A DNA stretch of 64,000 bases from positions 13,702,001-13,766,000 of the forward strand of contig JACGWO010000003.1 in the NCBI GenBank assembly GCA_034509735.1, in the 5' to 3' direction. This document shows positions 46,600 through 60,100 of the stretch, in pieces. A program made the position numbers and the translations under genes. The notes beneath the pieces were generated by a model. It searched no databases and was not told where the DNA came from. It worked only from the letters and a program-made list of their open reading frames with translations. How positions within the stretch are numbered: the stretch's first letter is position 1; each line of letters starts with the position of its first letter. The DNA is from Sesamum alatum. Lineage: Eukaryota; Streptophyta; Magnoliopsida; Lamiales; Pedaliaceae.

Positions 46600-47560
46600 A
46601 CTAATTTGTTTAAGCTCCAGAGTGAAGTTGAAACTATTAGTGCTAGTTTTGTTTAAGGCGAATGGGGGGGAGGCCAATAGCGTCAAGAAATAGTATACCT
46701 TTAATCTTACCCCTTAGTTGATCCTATGTGATAACCCGCAAGCTATCCTCTAAGCATGCCTAATTTGCAAGGAGGTCGGCCACTTGGTTGCCTTCCCTAT
46801 AGATGCGAGAGATTTTGTACTCAATTTGCCTAACATATCCTTTTATTTACATAAGAGTGTGTTGAAACATCCATGCTCCTTTGGTGGGAGGAGTAAGGAG
46901 GTTAATAATGATAGTTGCATCAGTCTCGACCCAAATCCTATCGATCCCTTTTTCCATGCAAATTTGCAAACCTTTGATAAGAGCACGTAGTTCGGATTGG
47001 ATATTGGATGCATACCCCAATGGTTCCATAAAGGCGAACTAAGCTTTTCCGGAGTGGTCTCTAAGAATGCCACCAGCCCCGGATTGGCCAGGGTTACCTT
47101 TGGAGGCCCCGTCTGTTTGAGCTTCATCCACCTGATTTTAGGTTTCAGCCAAGCCACCATGGTATTTGTGGGGTGTTTCTGTTTGCATGGAATGTAGAGC
47201 TTCAGTTGTCTTGCAGCCACATGGTCGTTAATCAGGTGCCCCACTTTCATCAATTTGCTTTTTTAGAGGAGGTGGATATGTGTGAGGACCTTGAAGATGA
47301 TGTTGTTGTGTTTGAATATGGCTCCTTCATGTCTTGTTTCATTTCTAGCTTTCCAGATTTACCAACAGATGATGGTTGGCATGGTGTTTCTGAGTAGAAC
47401 TTTGTTCGAGGTGGACCTTCTCCAAGCCATGAAGAACGTTTGTATGGCAGCGGTTTGTGGAGGGTAACTTGGAATTTGTTGGCAAAGAATCTCCAAACCA
47501 ACTCAACTTCATTGCATTCCATGAATAGATGTCTCATAGTTTCCTCTTTTTGGGCATTTA
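46600..47560 (-). pseudogene. LINE ORF2 C-terminal fragment: zf-RVT and RNase H domains
   Basis: From high to low coordinates the minus strand gives TMRHLFMECNEVELVWRFF (47540-47490), the zinc-binding region after the RT of plant LINEs. RNase H pieces follow. WMKL with a shifted TDG-like segment is near 47120. EPLGYASNIQSELRALIKGL and GIDRIWVETDATIIINLL are at 47030-46890, including the E and D catalytic positions. A final GNQVADLLAN-like stretch is near 46790-46750. Stops and frameshifts break it. The RT domain itself is not present upstream. Confidence 0.75.
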
Positions 47561-48818
47561 CTTCAAAATGCCCAAGCCCGCCCTAACCCCCTATACCTCC
47601 ATACAATTCATCCGATAACAATCTTAGGTGGGAGGCTCATATTAATTTTCATTGGGGCCCACCACTATATCTACTAACTTTCTCTCCCACTTATGTCCTT
47701 GCTTTGGCCCTAGTTTTTTACCCCTTTGTCCCACTTGAGCAAATTTTTAGAAGCCATTATTGTTCTCTTTGTCAATGTTGGTGGGTTTAATGTCTTCCTT
47801 CATTCCATCCTCTCCCCCACTCATTAAAAATGTCAGAAGAGCATAGCCAACATCGTCTGCCCCTTTTCCAACTGATAAAGGCAACGTTTTTTTAAACCCT
47901 TCTCCCTCAAATTTGTGTAGTATTTCTTTGACAAATTTATTGTTCTGACTGAAGGTTGGTGGGTTATTAATGCAATCCTTCATTATATATGAGTGAGCCT
48001 CCAATGCCTTCTTCTCCTAATTTGTCTTCATTTGTAAGGGTTTCTTATACAATAATTCAACACCACCAAGTGTACCACAAGCAAGGTCAGGTCTTTTTCC
48101 CTGACGATCGAACTGAGGTTAGACCCATCAGCAGCAGCAGAGAACCCGGAACCAAAATGTTGAAGCTCAATCACAATACTATGGCTTTCATCATGTGTGC
48201 GATGGGACCCAGTAATGCTTCTAGGCTCTGGTTTTCTGTAGAAAAAAGTTGAAGATGAGGAACTCATTAAACCATTTTTTCCTTCACTGTCCGACGATGA
48301 AGCCTGCTTCCTTCCCTCCATTTGGGCTTTACGGGCAGTGACCTCCGAGAATTCTTGGGCTAATTAAGGTAGCTGGATGGTTTGAGGGATGGCGTAGCAT
48401 CGATATGTCTTCCATGATTGTAGCAAGCTCCGACCGGCAAGTTGACTTGGTGGTTGACAAAGAGAAAAGAAGTAGTGAGGAACAGAGAAAGCTAGAGAAA
48501 CAGTGACGTTGTGCTTATTGTTTTCTTACTTTGGGAGGGTTGGGGGGTGCGAAGAAGAGAAGGGTTATTAAATGATGTCTGCTACTCCATTCTACATGGG
48601 GGCATAAGTGTAAATTACACTCTTATCCAATGTACAACATTGAATAGTAAATCACACAATATATTCATACACCTATTATCTCTCACCATTACTATAAAAA
48701 ATAAACATGATATTGTTTAATCTAATAAAGCTTAGTACAACACATAGTAGCCCCCTACTAGTATATGGGTTAATCCAATAGCAACTTGTAAACATGACCT
48801 AAATATATTAGCTGATGC
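47561..48818 (-). other. Gene-like segment of unknown origin, possibly transposon-borne
   Basis: The minus strand has two coding-like stretches. One at 48321-48028 begins MEGRKQASSSDSEGKNGLM with SSSSSTFFYRKPEPRS. The other, at 48004-47747, includes GEGFKKTLPLSVGKGADDVG. Composition is less AT-rich than the surroundings, but there is no recognised domain. Ends GGGCATTTACTTC (47549) and, reverse strand, GGTCATGTTTACAAG (from about 48801) loosely resemble Harbinger termini, without a clean 3-bp duplication. It may be a captured gene fragment or a small decayed gene. I cannot assign a function. Confidence 0.35.
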
Positions 48819-49443
48819 AAGCAAATCTTCGAAGTAGAGAGGAAATTAACTCTCCTGTATAACTTGAAGTGTCCTCTATTTAAAAGATTTTGTTGAAAAA
48901 TCCTTCAACTCTTTTAACAAATTATTCATATTATTTATATTTTTTATTATCTAAGGCCCCGTTTATTTTGAGGACCGTATTAAATGAGTGATAGGATTAT
49001 CTTAAATTAAATGAATAATTAAAAATTTCTGTATAAATTGTAAAGTGTTTACTTAAGCACAAAAGCTTGTATTGTTCTTAGGAATAAGTTATACCACATC
49101 CTTTGGCAGTATTGTTTATGCAAACGAAACAGTAAATAATACAAGACTTTGATTTTATACCAAGCCCCCGTACAACATAAGTGAACACTGTACTAACATA
49201 TACTAATTTTTTTATCCAAACTAATACACCAAAGTATACAAGACCTAAAAGGAAGATAATTTGGGTCATGTCTTGAAAAATTTCCCATATCAATAGCTAA
49301 AAGCCCCAAAGACTTGTAATGCAAATTATGGACCGCTATTTAGACATATATACGATTTTGAGATAGATACACTCTATATCGAAATAAATTGATTGACAAA
49401 AATAACAAACGAGTCATACATAAGTAAGCGATATATTCACTTA
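48819..49443. other. AT-rich intergenic stretch
   Basis: It contains AAGGCCCCGTTTATTTTGAGG (about 48953), which looks like a Harbinger-type terminus after TAA, but no partner end was located. No gene is seen. Confidence 0.4.
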
Positions 49444-49675
49444 TGTTGCATTTGGAAGGATGGAGTAAAAAGTAATGATTTCAAATTCATAGTAATAGAT
49501 TTATCGAACTTGTTTGGATAATTCAATACTGCAAAGAATTTTGAATTTTAAATTTTCATTTTAAACTATATTTTGTAACATGGCGATAGGTTTCAAATTC
49601 ATCAAATATGAAGTCATTTGAAATCCTTCCATCAAGTCCATCCTCAAATCCAAATCATTCCGTCCAAACATAGCC
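49444..49675. mobile_element. Tourist-like MITE (232 bp) with TTA target duplication
   Basis: TTA flanks both sides (49441-49443 and 49676-49678). The left end TGTTGCATTTGGAAGGATGG and the right end, reverse strand GGCTATGTTTGGACGGAATG, share the TTTGGA.GGA core. The element lies about 300 bp upstream of the kinase start codon. Confidence 0.65.
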
Positions 49676-49851
49676 TTATATTATTTATAAAAAAAAGAAA
49701 GAAATATTCACTTTTAACTTGTATCAAATGCAAATTAGAGTGGAGTTTATAGGTGGTGAAAGAATAAATCAAATATGGAGGGACCAATAGTGCAAAAATC
49801 AACCCGGAGCGAAACGGTATATACCAAAAGAGCAACCTGTCTGAATTTAAC

Positions 49852-49876
49852 TTCTTCTCTCTCTCTCTCTCTCTCT
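49852..49876 (+). repeat. (CT)n tract in the kinase 5' leader
   Basis: A run of CT dinucleotides about 95 bp before the kinase ATG, common in plant 5' untranslated regions. Likely length-polymorphic. Confidence 0.8.
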
Positions 49877-49971
49877 TCCACCCCTCTTTTCCTTGCCTCT
49901 TCTTCAACCCCTCTTTTCCTCTTCCTTACTCGGAGAGGGTCACTAGCTGAAAATAAAGGGGGAGTAGAGAA

Positions 49972-52900
49972 ATGGGCTGGTTCCTTTGCTCAGGAAAATC
50001 CAAGAAGAGAGCAAAGAAGGAACAGGGCAACAAGTTCGATGATCAGATCCCGTCAAGTATAGGTACTCATGAATGAATATGTAAATGGAAATTTTATGTT
50101 ATTTTTTACTCTGTTTTTGGAGTCCTAGAATTCTTGCTTTGTTCTTGCACCTTTGTTTTGAAAATTTTGGACATTGTGTTGTAGTGTTGCCACATTGTCT
50201 GCATTTTCATGTCTGTTTGGACAACTTGGGCTTGTATAATTTTCTTGATTCAGCTTAATTTGATAGAAATGCTTTCTGGTCAATAATCTGTAGAGTTTCT
50301 TAGTTTAGTTGATATGTATTGAAGGGGGTTTGATGTAAGTTGTAGTTCTTGGCAAAGGTTGAATCTTGTTATGGATTATGCATCTTTTAGTTTGCAATTT
50401 ACTTGTGCGGATGATATTGTATGCATTTGATTATATGTCTTGTCCTCCTATCGCTATGACTTTAATTGGTGTGAGAATCAGAGCTTTATACTGCCTCTCA
50501 TTGCAAAGAGATCACATATGAAATTGGAACAGGAGGGATTTTATTTGAATCTTTATGCTTTTCTTGCTGCATTTTACATTCGGAGCACTTCCATTGCTTC
50601 ATTTGGACGATGAGCAGAAATTGTTAAATTTGTAATGGGCTCTCTTTGACTGTTAACTCGGTCTGCTTGTGGTAGTCCTACGGACGAGGCCATTATCCTT
50701 AGAATTTTCATCTTTCAGTGGTAAAGTCTGTCTGTGCTTAGCTAGTATTATAAGCTGTTTATTTGTAAATCTTCTCCAACTACCTTAATCGGGCTGTCTG
50801 GAGAACAATAATAAGATTTCCGGTGGTCTTTATTCTTCCATGATTACCTTTTATTGAAGACATCTTGTTACGTGATGATTCTTTTTCCCCTTGTAAATCA
50901 TCATTTGCTTCCGTAGCTTTTGAAAGTGCTATAGGTCGTTTACCCTCGCAAATAATACTAATAAGGTTGTGTCTAAGTCATGGATTTTGACGTGGTGTTG
51001 TTTTAGAAGCTTCAGTTCTAAGAGATTTATGTCTCGTCTTACATTATATTGTTTGTATTTCTTTGAATCTTGGCCTCCCTACTTACTGCTAAGTTGAATA
51101 ACTGAGCTGAAGATGCATCAAGTCTATACATATTGCAATGAAGACATTTATATGGTTGTGGATCCTGACTGGTCTGATTTCCTCATGGCAGAAAAACTAA
51201 AGGTGAATCCATCATTTGATCTAAAGAAAGAAGCTTGTAAAGACGGAGGAACCGGTTATATTGCCGCACACACATTTACATTTCGTGAATTGGCTACGGC
51301 TGCCAAGAATTTCAGGGCAGATTGTCTTTTGGGTGAAGGTGGATTTGGAAGAGTCTATAAAGGACAACTAGACAGCACTAATCAGGTTTGTTCTTATACC
51401 ATTATTATGAAACCTAAATGGGATTTGATTGTTGCTGCTTGAAGGAACCAAACAAGCTTGAAACTATTTGTTTTTTCAAGTGCAGCTTGTTGTCATTCTC
51501 ATTCCACTTTAGGTGCTCGAATATTTTTGTAACAGACAGACCCTGGTGTGTCTAACTGCAAAGTGGAAGATAAATAAACTTTAGAAAATCTCGTGATGGT
51601 AGTATCACCACCGTTTGATTAATATAAATTTATTTTATTCATCGGAAATGGTCATATAGTTTATGCTTTTTTACATCTTTGAAATTTGAATACGAGGAAA
51701 TTAGAAATTATGTTTCTTTCACTTTCAATATTTGAATTAACGGTGTGCAATTAGTGCTAGATGTGCTGACAATGGGGCTTTTATCTATAGTACGTATCTG
51801 GTAATCCCGGTATGTGTAGTTGCTCTTTTTATCTGTTGAATTCTATATCAATGATTTCAATTGGAGCGTGTAAAAAGATGAAATTTTTTTCCATGCTATT
51901 TTTGTGTAGATTGTGGCTATAAAGCAACTTGATCGCAATGGTTTGCAAGGGAATGGGGAATTTCTTGTCGAAGTGTTGATGTTGAGTCTACTTCATCACC
52001 CGAACTTAGTAAACTTGATTGGATACTGTGCTGATGGAGATCAGCGACTTTTGGTGTACGAGTACATGCCATTAGGATCATTAGAAGACCATTTACATGG
52101 TACGCTTATATTGGCAACCTTAAATTTGATATACTTAAATTGCACTATCGCTAATATTTTTGTTATTAGAAGAACGCAACGATAAAATGTCTGTCACAAA
52201 CTCATTTCCACATGGTTTATTTTGACACTAGTTTTCTATGATATCTAATAATGAAGTTGTTTTAAAGCTTATAAACTCACCCAAACACCCTCTTAATTGC
52301 TTAAACTCCTGCATCGATTTCTTCTTGCACTCTCCAGAGCTTCCACCTGATAAAAAGCGACTTGACTGGAACACAAGAATGAAAATAGCTGCAGGTGCAG
52401 CAAAGGGTTTGGAGTATTTGCACGATAAAGCGAATCCACCCGTTATATATCGGGATTTGAAGTGTTCCAACATTTTATTAGATGAAGGTTATCATCCTAA
52501 GCTTTCTGATTTTGGATTGGCCAAACTGGGACCCATTGGCGATAAGACACATGTGTCTACTAGAGTGATGGGCACCTATGGATATTGTGCGCCGGAATAT
52601 GCTATGACAGGACAGCTTACTTTGAAGTCGGATGTTTATAGTTTCGGGGTTGTCCTTCTGGAAATTATCACCGGCAGAAAAGCTATTGACGACTCGAGAG
52701 CGACTGGCGAACATAATCTTGTTGCATGGGTAAGAGATTCTACATTTTGTTGCATGGTACATCTTTGTTTGCCGTATCTTTCTAATTATGTTTAGGTGGT
52801 ATGGTTTACGTTTCGGTGAATGAAAACATCAAAGATCAGTGATATGGAGTGTTTGTGTTAATATTCAAGCAGTAGGGGTGGTTTCTCTAATTTGAAAATA

Positions 52901-53378
52901 GTTGAGATGGTGTAAATGTGATTGTCCCTAAAATCAAGCATAACACATATACTATATGAAAGAGAATAGAACATTTGGTATTAAAAAATGGCATTATTAG
53001 TCGAGAATTTGCTTTTTATGATGGAATTCTGATGTAAATTTCTACAAAACTAAATGGGAAAAAAACATTTAACAAACAAATTGATTATCTAAGTGCTCTT
53101 GTACTTTGTAGGCTCGTCCGTTGTTTAAAGACCGCCGGAAGTTCTTGCAGATGGCTGATCCGATGCTGCAAGGTCAGTACCCAGCTAGGGGCTTATACCA
53201 AGCTCTTGCCGTTGCTGCAATGTGCGTTCAGGAGCAACCCAACATGCGGCCTCTCATGGCAGATGTGGTAACAGCCCTAACTTATCTTGCTTCCCAGAAA
53301 TACAACCCTGAAATGCAGCCCATCCAACGACCAAGTTCCGGCTCCTCGACTCCAAGAACACGATGGGAACAGCGGTAG
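49972..53378 (+). CDS. PBL7: PBL7/CDL1-like receptor-like cytoplasmic kinase (subfamily VII), five exons
   Basis: A Ser/Thr kinase at the plasma membrane. Relatives relay signals from receptor kinases in brassinosteroid and immune pathways. Exons are 49972-50062, 51192-51385, 51910-52099, 52338-52729 and 53112-53378, giving 377 residues. [12 protein letters not shown] has Gly2 for N-myristoylation and Cys6 for S-acylation. The kinase domain has a Gly loop [11 protein letters not shown] (about 78-88), Lys100 in [14 protein letters not shown] with Asp198, DFG at 216-218, an activation segment [19 protein letters not shown], and [18 protein letters not shown]. The C-terminus [17 protein letters not shown] fits PBL7 and related members. 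The start is the only ATG giving the MGxxxC motif, and splicing from it is in phase. Whether PBL7 or a close paralogue is the true orthologue needs a tree. A broken copy lies at 34041-40450. Confidence 0.95.
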
Positions 53379-54193
53379 CCGCATTGACATAAACATCGTC
53401 AGACAAATACGTAAGGATTTCTACGGCAAGGAGCCGTGATAATATTGTATAAAAACCTCCTTAAGTGCCACTTTGAGGAGGGTTTCTAAAGGATGGATGG
53501 ATTTAGTGATCTTTTCGATCATGAGAATTGTCGTCGGCATATGCTGCCTGCAGAATGGGGTCGAGTGGTCCGAGTCGAGCTGTCTGTATCATCGTACTTT
53601 AGTTACCAGAAAGGAGAAAAGGTTTAATCCCACATCTATCATGTTAATTTTTTGAAGATTTTCATTTTGTATCTAGTTTTTCTTCTATTCTTTGCTTTTA
53701 TTTCATTCTTGTCTTATTACATTATTCTTCCCCCTTTGTTGGGTTTTCCAGATGTGTTCTTTAAGGTTTCAGAATTGGACATGAGAGCTCTTGTATTTAT
53801 AATTATATATATATATATGTATATGTTAAACTTAAATGGCTATAAACATCATACTGCTTCTGAGTACCTGCAGCAAGTCTTCCACATGCATTTTAATTAT
53901 CATTTTGAGAAGAAAATTCTAAATAAATTTTTCCAAGAAGATAATAATTTCTGTTCTAACAGCAGTTGCTATACCTTATAAAGAATGTATGTAGTACAAG
54001 AACTGTGACAAAGACTTTACAATTTGGGTATACCTAAAACCCATATGTTCCTTATAATAAATTCTTTAAATCTTTTTTTGTAAATGAATGAAGAAACAAA
54101 CAATAACCATTATCAGTTCTCTTTGATGAACTATAATACCAAACAAAACTCTGTATAGCTCCAGAAGCAATGCAGCCAGCGCCGTTGCTTCTC
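53379..54193. other. Intergenic region between two convergent genes
   Basis: Must hold the 3' untranslated regions of the kinase (+) and the Rab-GAP (-). A TA-rich run lies at about 53800-53825. No further gene is visible. Confidence 0.5.
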
Positions 54194-57100
54194 TTATGCC
54201 ATCTCGACTACCTGATGGTCATTGGTCTCCTCCTGCTTGGGGGTTAAATTCTGTCCGTCGTTCAATGGTTTCCCATCATTTGGCTCCTCGCCGCTGGTGG
54301 GCTTCCCCTGTTCATCAATTTTATTAACCAAGTATTAGCAGAGCAACAGATGCAATTGGACATGCATCATATACCACAAACATAGAAGAAATAATAAAAG
54401 GCAGCAATGTAAGTGCTGATTATCATGCCTCGGCTTCAGCAGTAACTACTACAAGGAACACTCCGTTAAAAGATAACTGTTTACTACGGAATGTAATGAA
54501 AATGCTGTGGTGCATCATATAACAATAGCAGAAAGCATATCGGCAAACACCAAAGACAGAGAATTAGCTTATGCCGTGCAGAGAAACTTCACGTGTCAAA
54601 TAGCTGTGCGCTCAGTGTTGATTTTTTTTAAGAATACATAGGTTTATGTGTATNNNNNNNNNNNNNNNNNNNNNNNNNNNNNNNNNNNNNNNNNNNNNNN
54701 NNNNNNNNNNNNNNNNNNNNNNNNNNNNNNNNNNNNNNNNNNNNNNNNNNNNNNNNNNNNNNNNNNNNNNNNNNNNNNNNNNNNNNNNNNNNNNNNNNNN
54801 NNNNNNNNNNNNNNNNNNNNNNNNNNNNNNNNNNNNNNNNNNNNNNNNNNNNNNNNNNNNNNNNNNNNNNNNNNNNNNNNNNNNNNNNNNNNNNNNNNNN
54901 NNNNNNNNNNNNNNNNNNNNNNNNNNNNNNNNNNNNNNNNNNNNNNNNNNNNNNNNNNNNNNNNNNNNNNNNNNNNNNNNNNNNNNNNNNNNNNNNNNNN
55001 NNNNNNNNNNNNNNNNNNNNNNNNNNNNNNNNNNNNNNNNNNNNNNNNNNNNNNNNNNNNNNNNNNNNNNNNNNNNNNNNNNNNNNNNNNNNNNNNNNNN
55101 NNNNNNNNNNNNNNNNNNNNNNNNNNNNNNNNNNNNNNNNNNNNNNNNNNNNNGAAAAAAAAGCTGTGCTATGGCTTTTGCTGTTACTTACGACAAATTT
55201 TCTAAATTAGGCATTCAGCAAGTAGTTTTCCCACTCTGCTACGTATTTAGATCGACAAACAAAAACCAACGTGTACTTTTGAGAGGTGAAAAATGAACTC
55301 TTCTAGACTTTTTTGCAGAACGTCGTGGCTTGAAATAATAATTTTTCTTTTTAATTTGATTTAGCTTTGATGTTAATGAGATTTAGTTTTCATGCATTTC
55401 AGTTTGTTGTTAATCTTAATAGAAGTTCCCAACTTGAGTTGGGATTTTAGGAGAAAATATAATGTAAGCACATTCACTCCTCACTAACATAATAAGAATC
55501 GCCAACAGAAATAATATTTAACTCATTAGTTGGTCTAACCTTGTTTCTGTCGCGCCATCCTAATCCAAATGGTCTGGAAAGCAAACTGATCTTTCTTGTT
55601 GGCATGTCTTGTGAAGCATCTTGATTACTTTGCTGCACAGATCTGCAAAGAACATGGATATAACCATAATGGGAATTAAAGAGGTGGAACATTTATAAAA
55701 AGCTGGAGAAAAATCATAATAATATGGATTGATGAGTGCAAATAATATACATTCAAAGAAGTGGATTACCGAGGAGAAGGCATTGGTTTGTTTTGTCCTG
55801 ATTGGTACTGCAAGGTAGCCTCCAGCATGGATTCTGCCATGACAGCCCTCTTTTCCATCTCAGCCAGGGCGGCAACTGCTTCTTCGTACTTCTCCTACGT
55901 GCGTAGTAGCAACAGTGCAGCAATAACTCAATGAGATCGAGAATAGGAAAAATTAAAAGAAACGACAATGGACAAATTAGAGCATCAATATCTGAGCATA
56001 CATTCTGAATTCCTTTTTCTTTAAGTGAGTGTGTGTGTGTTGGGGGGGGGGGGGGGGGGGGAAGGATAAATGTAACATTAATGGACTATAATATAACCAT
56101 CATGAAGCATCAAGGTGTTTGCAAGAGGTGATAAAATGGAAAGGAAGGTGTCATGAATGAGCAATAAGTGACCAACTTGTAAAGCAAAGAGTAGAGTATC
56201 GAGCAACCATGGTATTTGCATCTAGAGATACTATTGTGCAGTTTAAAGGTCCAGCACGGTGATCAAGATGCCTAAAATGCTATTGCGCAAAAGTAAGAGA
56301 TGATGCATAAATGGTGTCTAATCAAGATTGACTGCATAGAAGCTTATGTAGAAAACAAGACTGCTAAAGCTACTAGCCTACTACTAATAAAAAGAGAATG
56401 AAACCTGAAGCACTTGAGCAGCATATCTCTGGGCAGCAGCATCTTGCTCGGCAAATATGCGAGCATCCTCTGTGACCTTTTGTTCTTGTTCTACCCTCAT
56501 TAAAATCTGTAAAAGGAACCGAAGATGCAATTGCCATGTCAAAACAAAACAAGAAAAGGATAGCTAATGATCAAATCATCACTACCAGACGTCTTACCTG
56601 AAGCATGGCATTCTCTTGTTCCTGCTTATCAGCAAGAGCTTGCCTAATCTCAGCGATCTCTCGCTCTAACTGCTCAACCTATAAGTCAGAAAACAGATGC
56701 TCGGTCATCAGGTCAGATAATTTAAAGAATTATTCAAATAAGAGCAATACCAAGGCTGCAGCAGGGACAAAATTTAGAAGAAAAAAAGGATCCAGATAAC
56801 CTAACTCCACTAGATCCTACACAGTCTCAAGCACATTCAATTTTTACAACATACACAATCAAAGACATTGCAGTCCAAGCATTGGCTAGAGGAAGTATAC
56901 TAAATCAGAAGCATACTTCATGAAATTCTCTACGTAAGCGAACCGTCAAATGTTACAACCTGCATCTATGTTTACAGTTAAGGCTTCAGCTAAAGTATAC
57001 CAGAAATATAAGATTACAAGGTTGGAGTGAGTGAGTGAGATAATTTATCCTTCAAAAGAAAATCTATTAAGTGAAATGAAGCTTAATTACACCGTCTTCT

Positions 57101-60100
57101 GTTGCTATGCCTCTTAATTTCAAAATTATGAATGCCCTCCTCTGCCAGTCAGAATTTGATCAAAACCAAAAGGATTTATCATTTATGAAAAGACAAGTTT
57201 ACCTTTACTAAGGTTTAGTACTTACAGGGAGTAATTATAATATCTGTATAATGTGAAAGGAGGTATATGTTATACAAAACTTCAATGTGCTTTTACTTTC
57301 TATCCTTTTGCAACAAGAACATATTGAGTTCATAATGAATTAATTCCTTATGAAATTACCAAAAAATGTGATGGGCACAAGTGCGCAAACCTAAGACAAG
57401 CTGATGATCAAGACTATTGCTAATATATGAGAAAGACAAAACATTCATTAGATTTAATTATATACTAATTGTAGAGTGGAACATTTCAAGAACAGACTCG
57501 AAAAAGAGAAAAAAAATATTGAGTTATACACTGACTTTAACTTCTACATATTATTAATTTAGTGAACCTTTTTTGATGTTGCATCCTATGAACAACATTG
57601 TTCATGGTTTCTAATTTGACATAATATTATTCAAATAATTAAATCCATGACATAAATTATTATCCCCATCTTTCTGTCAGCTGGGCATTTTATTGATGAC
57701 AATTACTTTACTAGCAAATTATGAGGATAGTCGGAATTTAGCTAGATATTGGTTGTGAATTTTTGTAAGTTTGGGGTTTGTAAAATCAGGATAATCATGA
57801 TAGGAATGTACAAGTTATTTTCATTTTCTTACAGGGATAATTGTAACATTTTTGGGCAACCTCGTCAAAATATGTAACATTAAGGGTGTGTAATTTTAAA
57901 TTTGTAAGGGGGAAAATCACGAATACTTAGCATGCAGTAGTGCGAACATTCATATGTAGTCAAACAATAAGCAAAAGAATAGAGAAATAAAAATCCAAAA
58001 GGTGAGCACATCAAGCTTCTCAGAATACCCGTGCACTCAATTGTCGCCGATTATCCTGCTTAACCATCTCCATCAATGCTGTTTCAAGCTCTTCCGCTCT
58101 GCAAAAAGAAATCAGCTTTTATGCATCATTCGGTGTATAACAACAGGATCCAGAAATATACACCAAAAGAATTTACATTTCAGAAACATGAGAAGGTGAA
58201 TCATTTGGAACAACATGTGGATTGTATATGAACTTTGAAAGCACAAACCTATACTACTAATTATGATTATCAGAAGATTATCAGAAGATAGAACTGAAAC
58301 AATACAAGTAATATTGGTTGCAGAACTATTCTTATTTTCTAATTCCAGAAGATTCTGAGTAGTTAGAACCCTTTCACATTTAATTTTTATTATTTCTCAC
58401 AACATCACATCCATAAAATATTGTAAAGGATAATACAAAAGCAAGTGTGGGACTATGAGGGAAAACAGAATCTTGGATGAAATCAAGCAGGGCTTATATA
58501 ACTTGGAAGAAATATCGGTCAAGCTTAGAAAACAACTGCTACTTTTTACTTCGGCCCTTCTCAAATTTTGGGTGGTTTAAAACCAACCCAAAGTTTCTAC
58601 TACAGAAATGACCAAAATCAAAGCAAAAGCCCCTCTACCCTCTCTTTCTATATCTTTATATACATTAAAGATTATAAAACACCCACTACCAAGGCATGAT
58701 TTGTCATCTACAGTGATATTTGTCTCCTCATAAAACAATATTAAACATATTTTTCGTCCATTTCTTTTACTTTTCAACCATCTCCAAAAGCAATACCGAA
58801 CACCAATCACATTCTCCAATACACTCTACAAACCCTCAAAAACCCAAATAAATTTTTGTAAACCATCCAGGGCTAACCCAAAAACAAATCCAAACATTCC
58901 AAAGTTGTTTGGATCCAGTTTTCAACTTTGGTGCTAGATGGCATAAAGCAATATACATTAATATGTTTTATTCTGCAGAGGTATCACACAAGGGAAGAAC
59001 GAGGTTACAGAAATATGTTTTTGAGAAGACAAAGTTTGGAAATTGATCATCTACATCTAACAGCCGAGGTAGTAGTTTAGAAAAATGGACAACGGACAAC
59101 CCAAACAGCAACATGTGATGTTCATTTTAGAAGTAACACTTATTTATCCTAAGAGTGGCTGAGTTATAATAACGATTGCTTTCAACAGAGCATATAAAAA
59201 ACAATAAAACTATGAATGTCTTCACCTGAGCTCAGCAGATCTTTTGTCTTCAAGCACCTTGCACAATTCAACTTTAAGCCACACCACCTGTGTGCAATCA
59301 AATTAAAAGCGCTGGATAAAACTATTACCTTACTTTTCAGATAAATAAAAGATCATTCAAAGCAAGCTAGGCATGCCCTCTGAATTCAAAAAGACAAAGT
59401 TTCTACTACACTCAAATACCTTCTATACTTATTACGTGTACTAGCAGACAAAAAACTGAGAACAAAATCATCAAATCTTTTTAAAGACAAAAAAATGCAG
59501 AAAGAGGCATACCAAGAAAGACCCTCGAAATAGTCCCCATTAGAATATACCAGTTATGTTGCACTTTTAATGTATGTGCTCAAGATATTGATATCTAGTT
59601 GAACATTTTTATTATCAAATGAAAATAACAAACTATAGTCAATAGTTTTGGAAAATGTTAGTTATAGAAAGAATAAATATCATTTTGTAAAGCTAGTTAT
59701 AATGAGTTGGTACCTACTACCTAAGTCAGAGTTTAACACTAAATTCTACGTCCCTCTTCAGTGACAATAATATAATAAAATCACAGACAGCTAGTTGAGC
59801 TAGTCATGGTAACAAAGGGTGATCAACTGAATGCTCAATGTGCTGCGGAACCAGGTCACTGAATCCAGCATGCTCTTCCAATACAACAGTCAGGTAAAAG
59901 ACACTTATTGGCAGACTGGATCATGGAAGGGATAAGAATCAAATATAGTTTGTATGACGTTGGAAGAAACATATGATAGCTACCTGCTCTTCAAGATCTT
60001 TAGCAGAATCAATCTCGCCATTACCATTCAAGCTCATATATAAATCACCCGCATTAGCAGATGAAGAGTCCAAATGTGACACATCACCATTAATCTGTGT

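Noticed and set aside
54646..55296. Long open frame across the N gap
   Set aside because: It consists of unknown bases and is an artefact of translating N.
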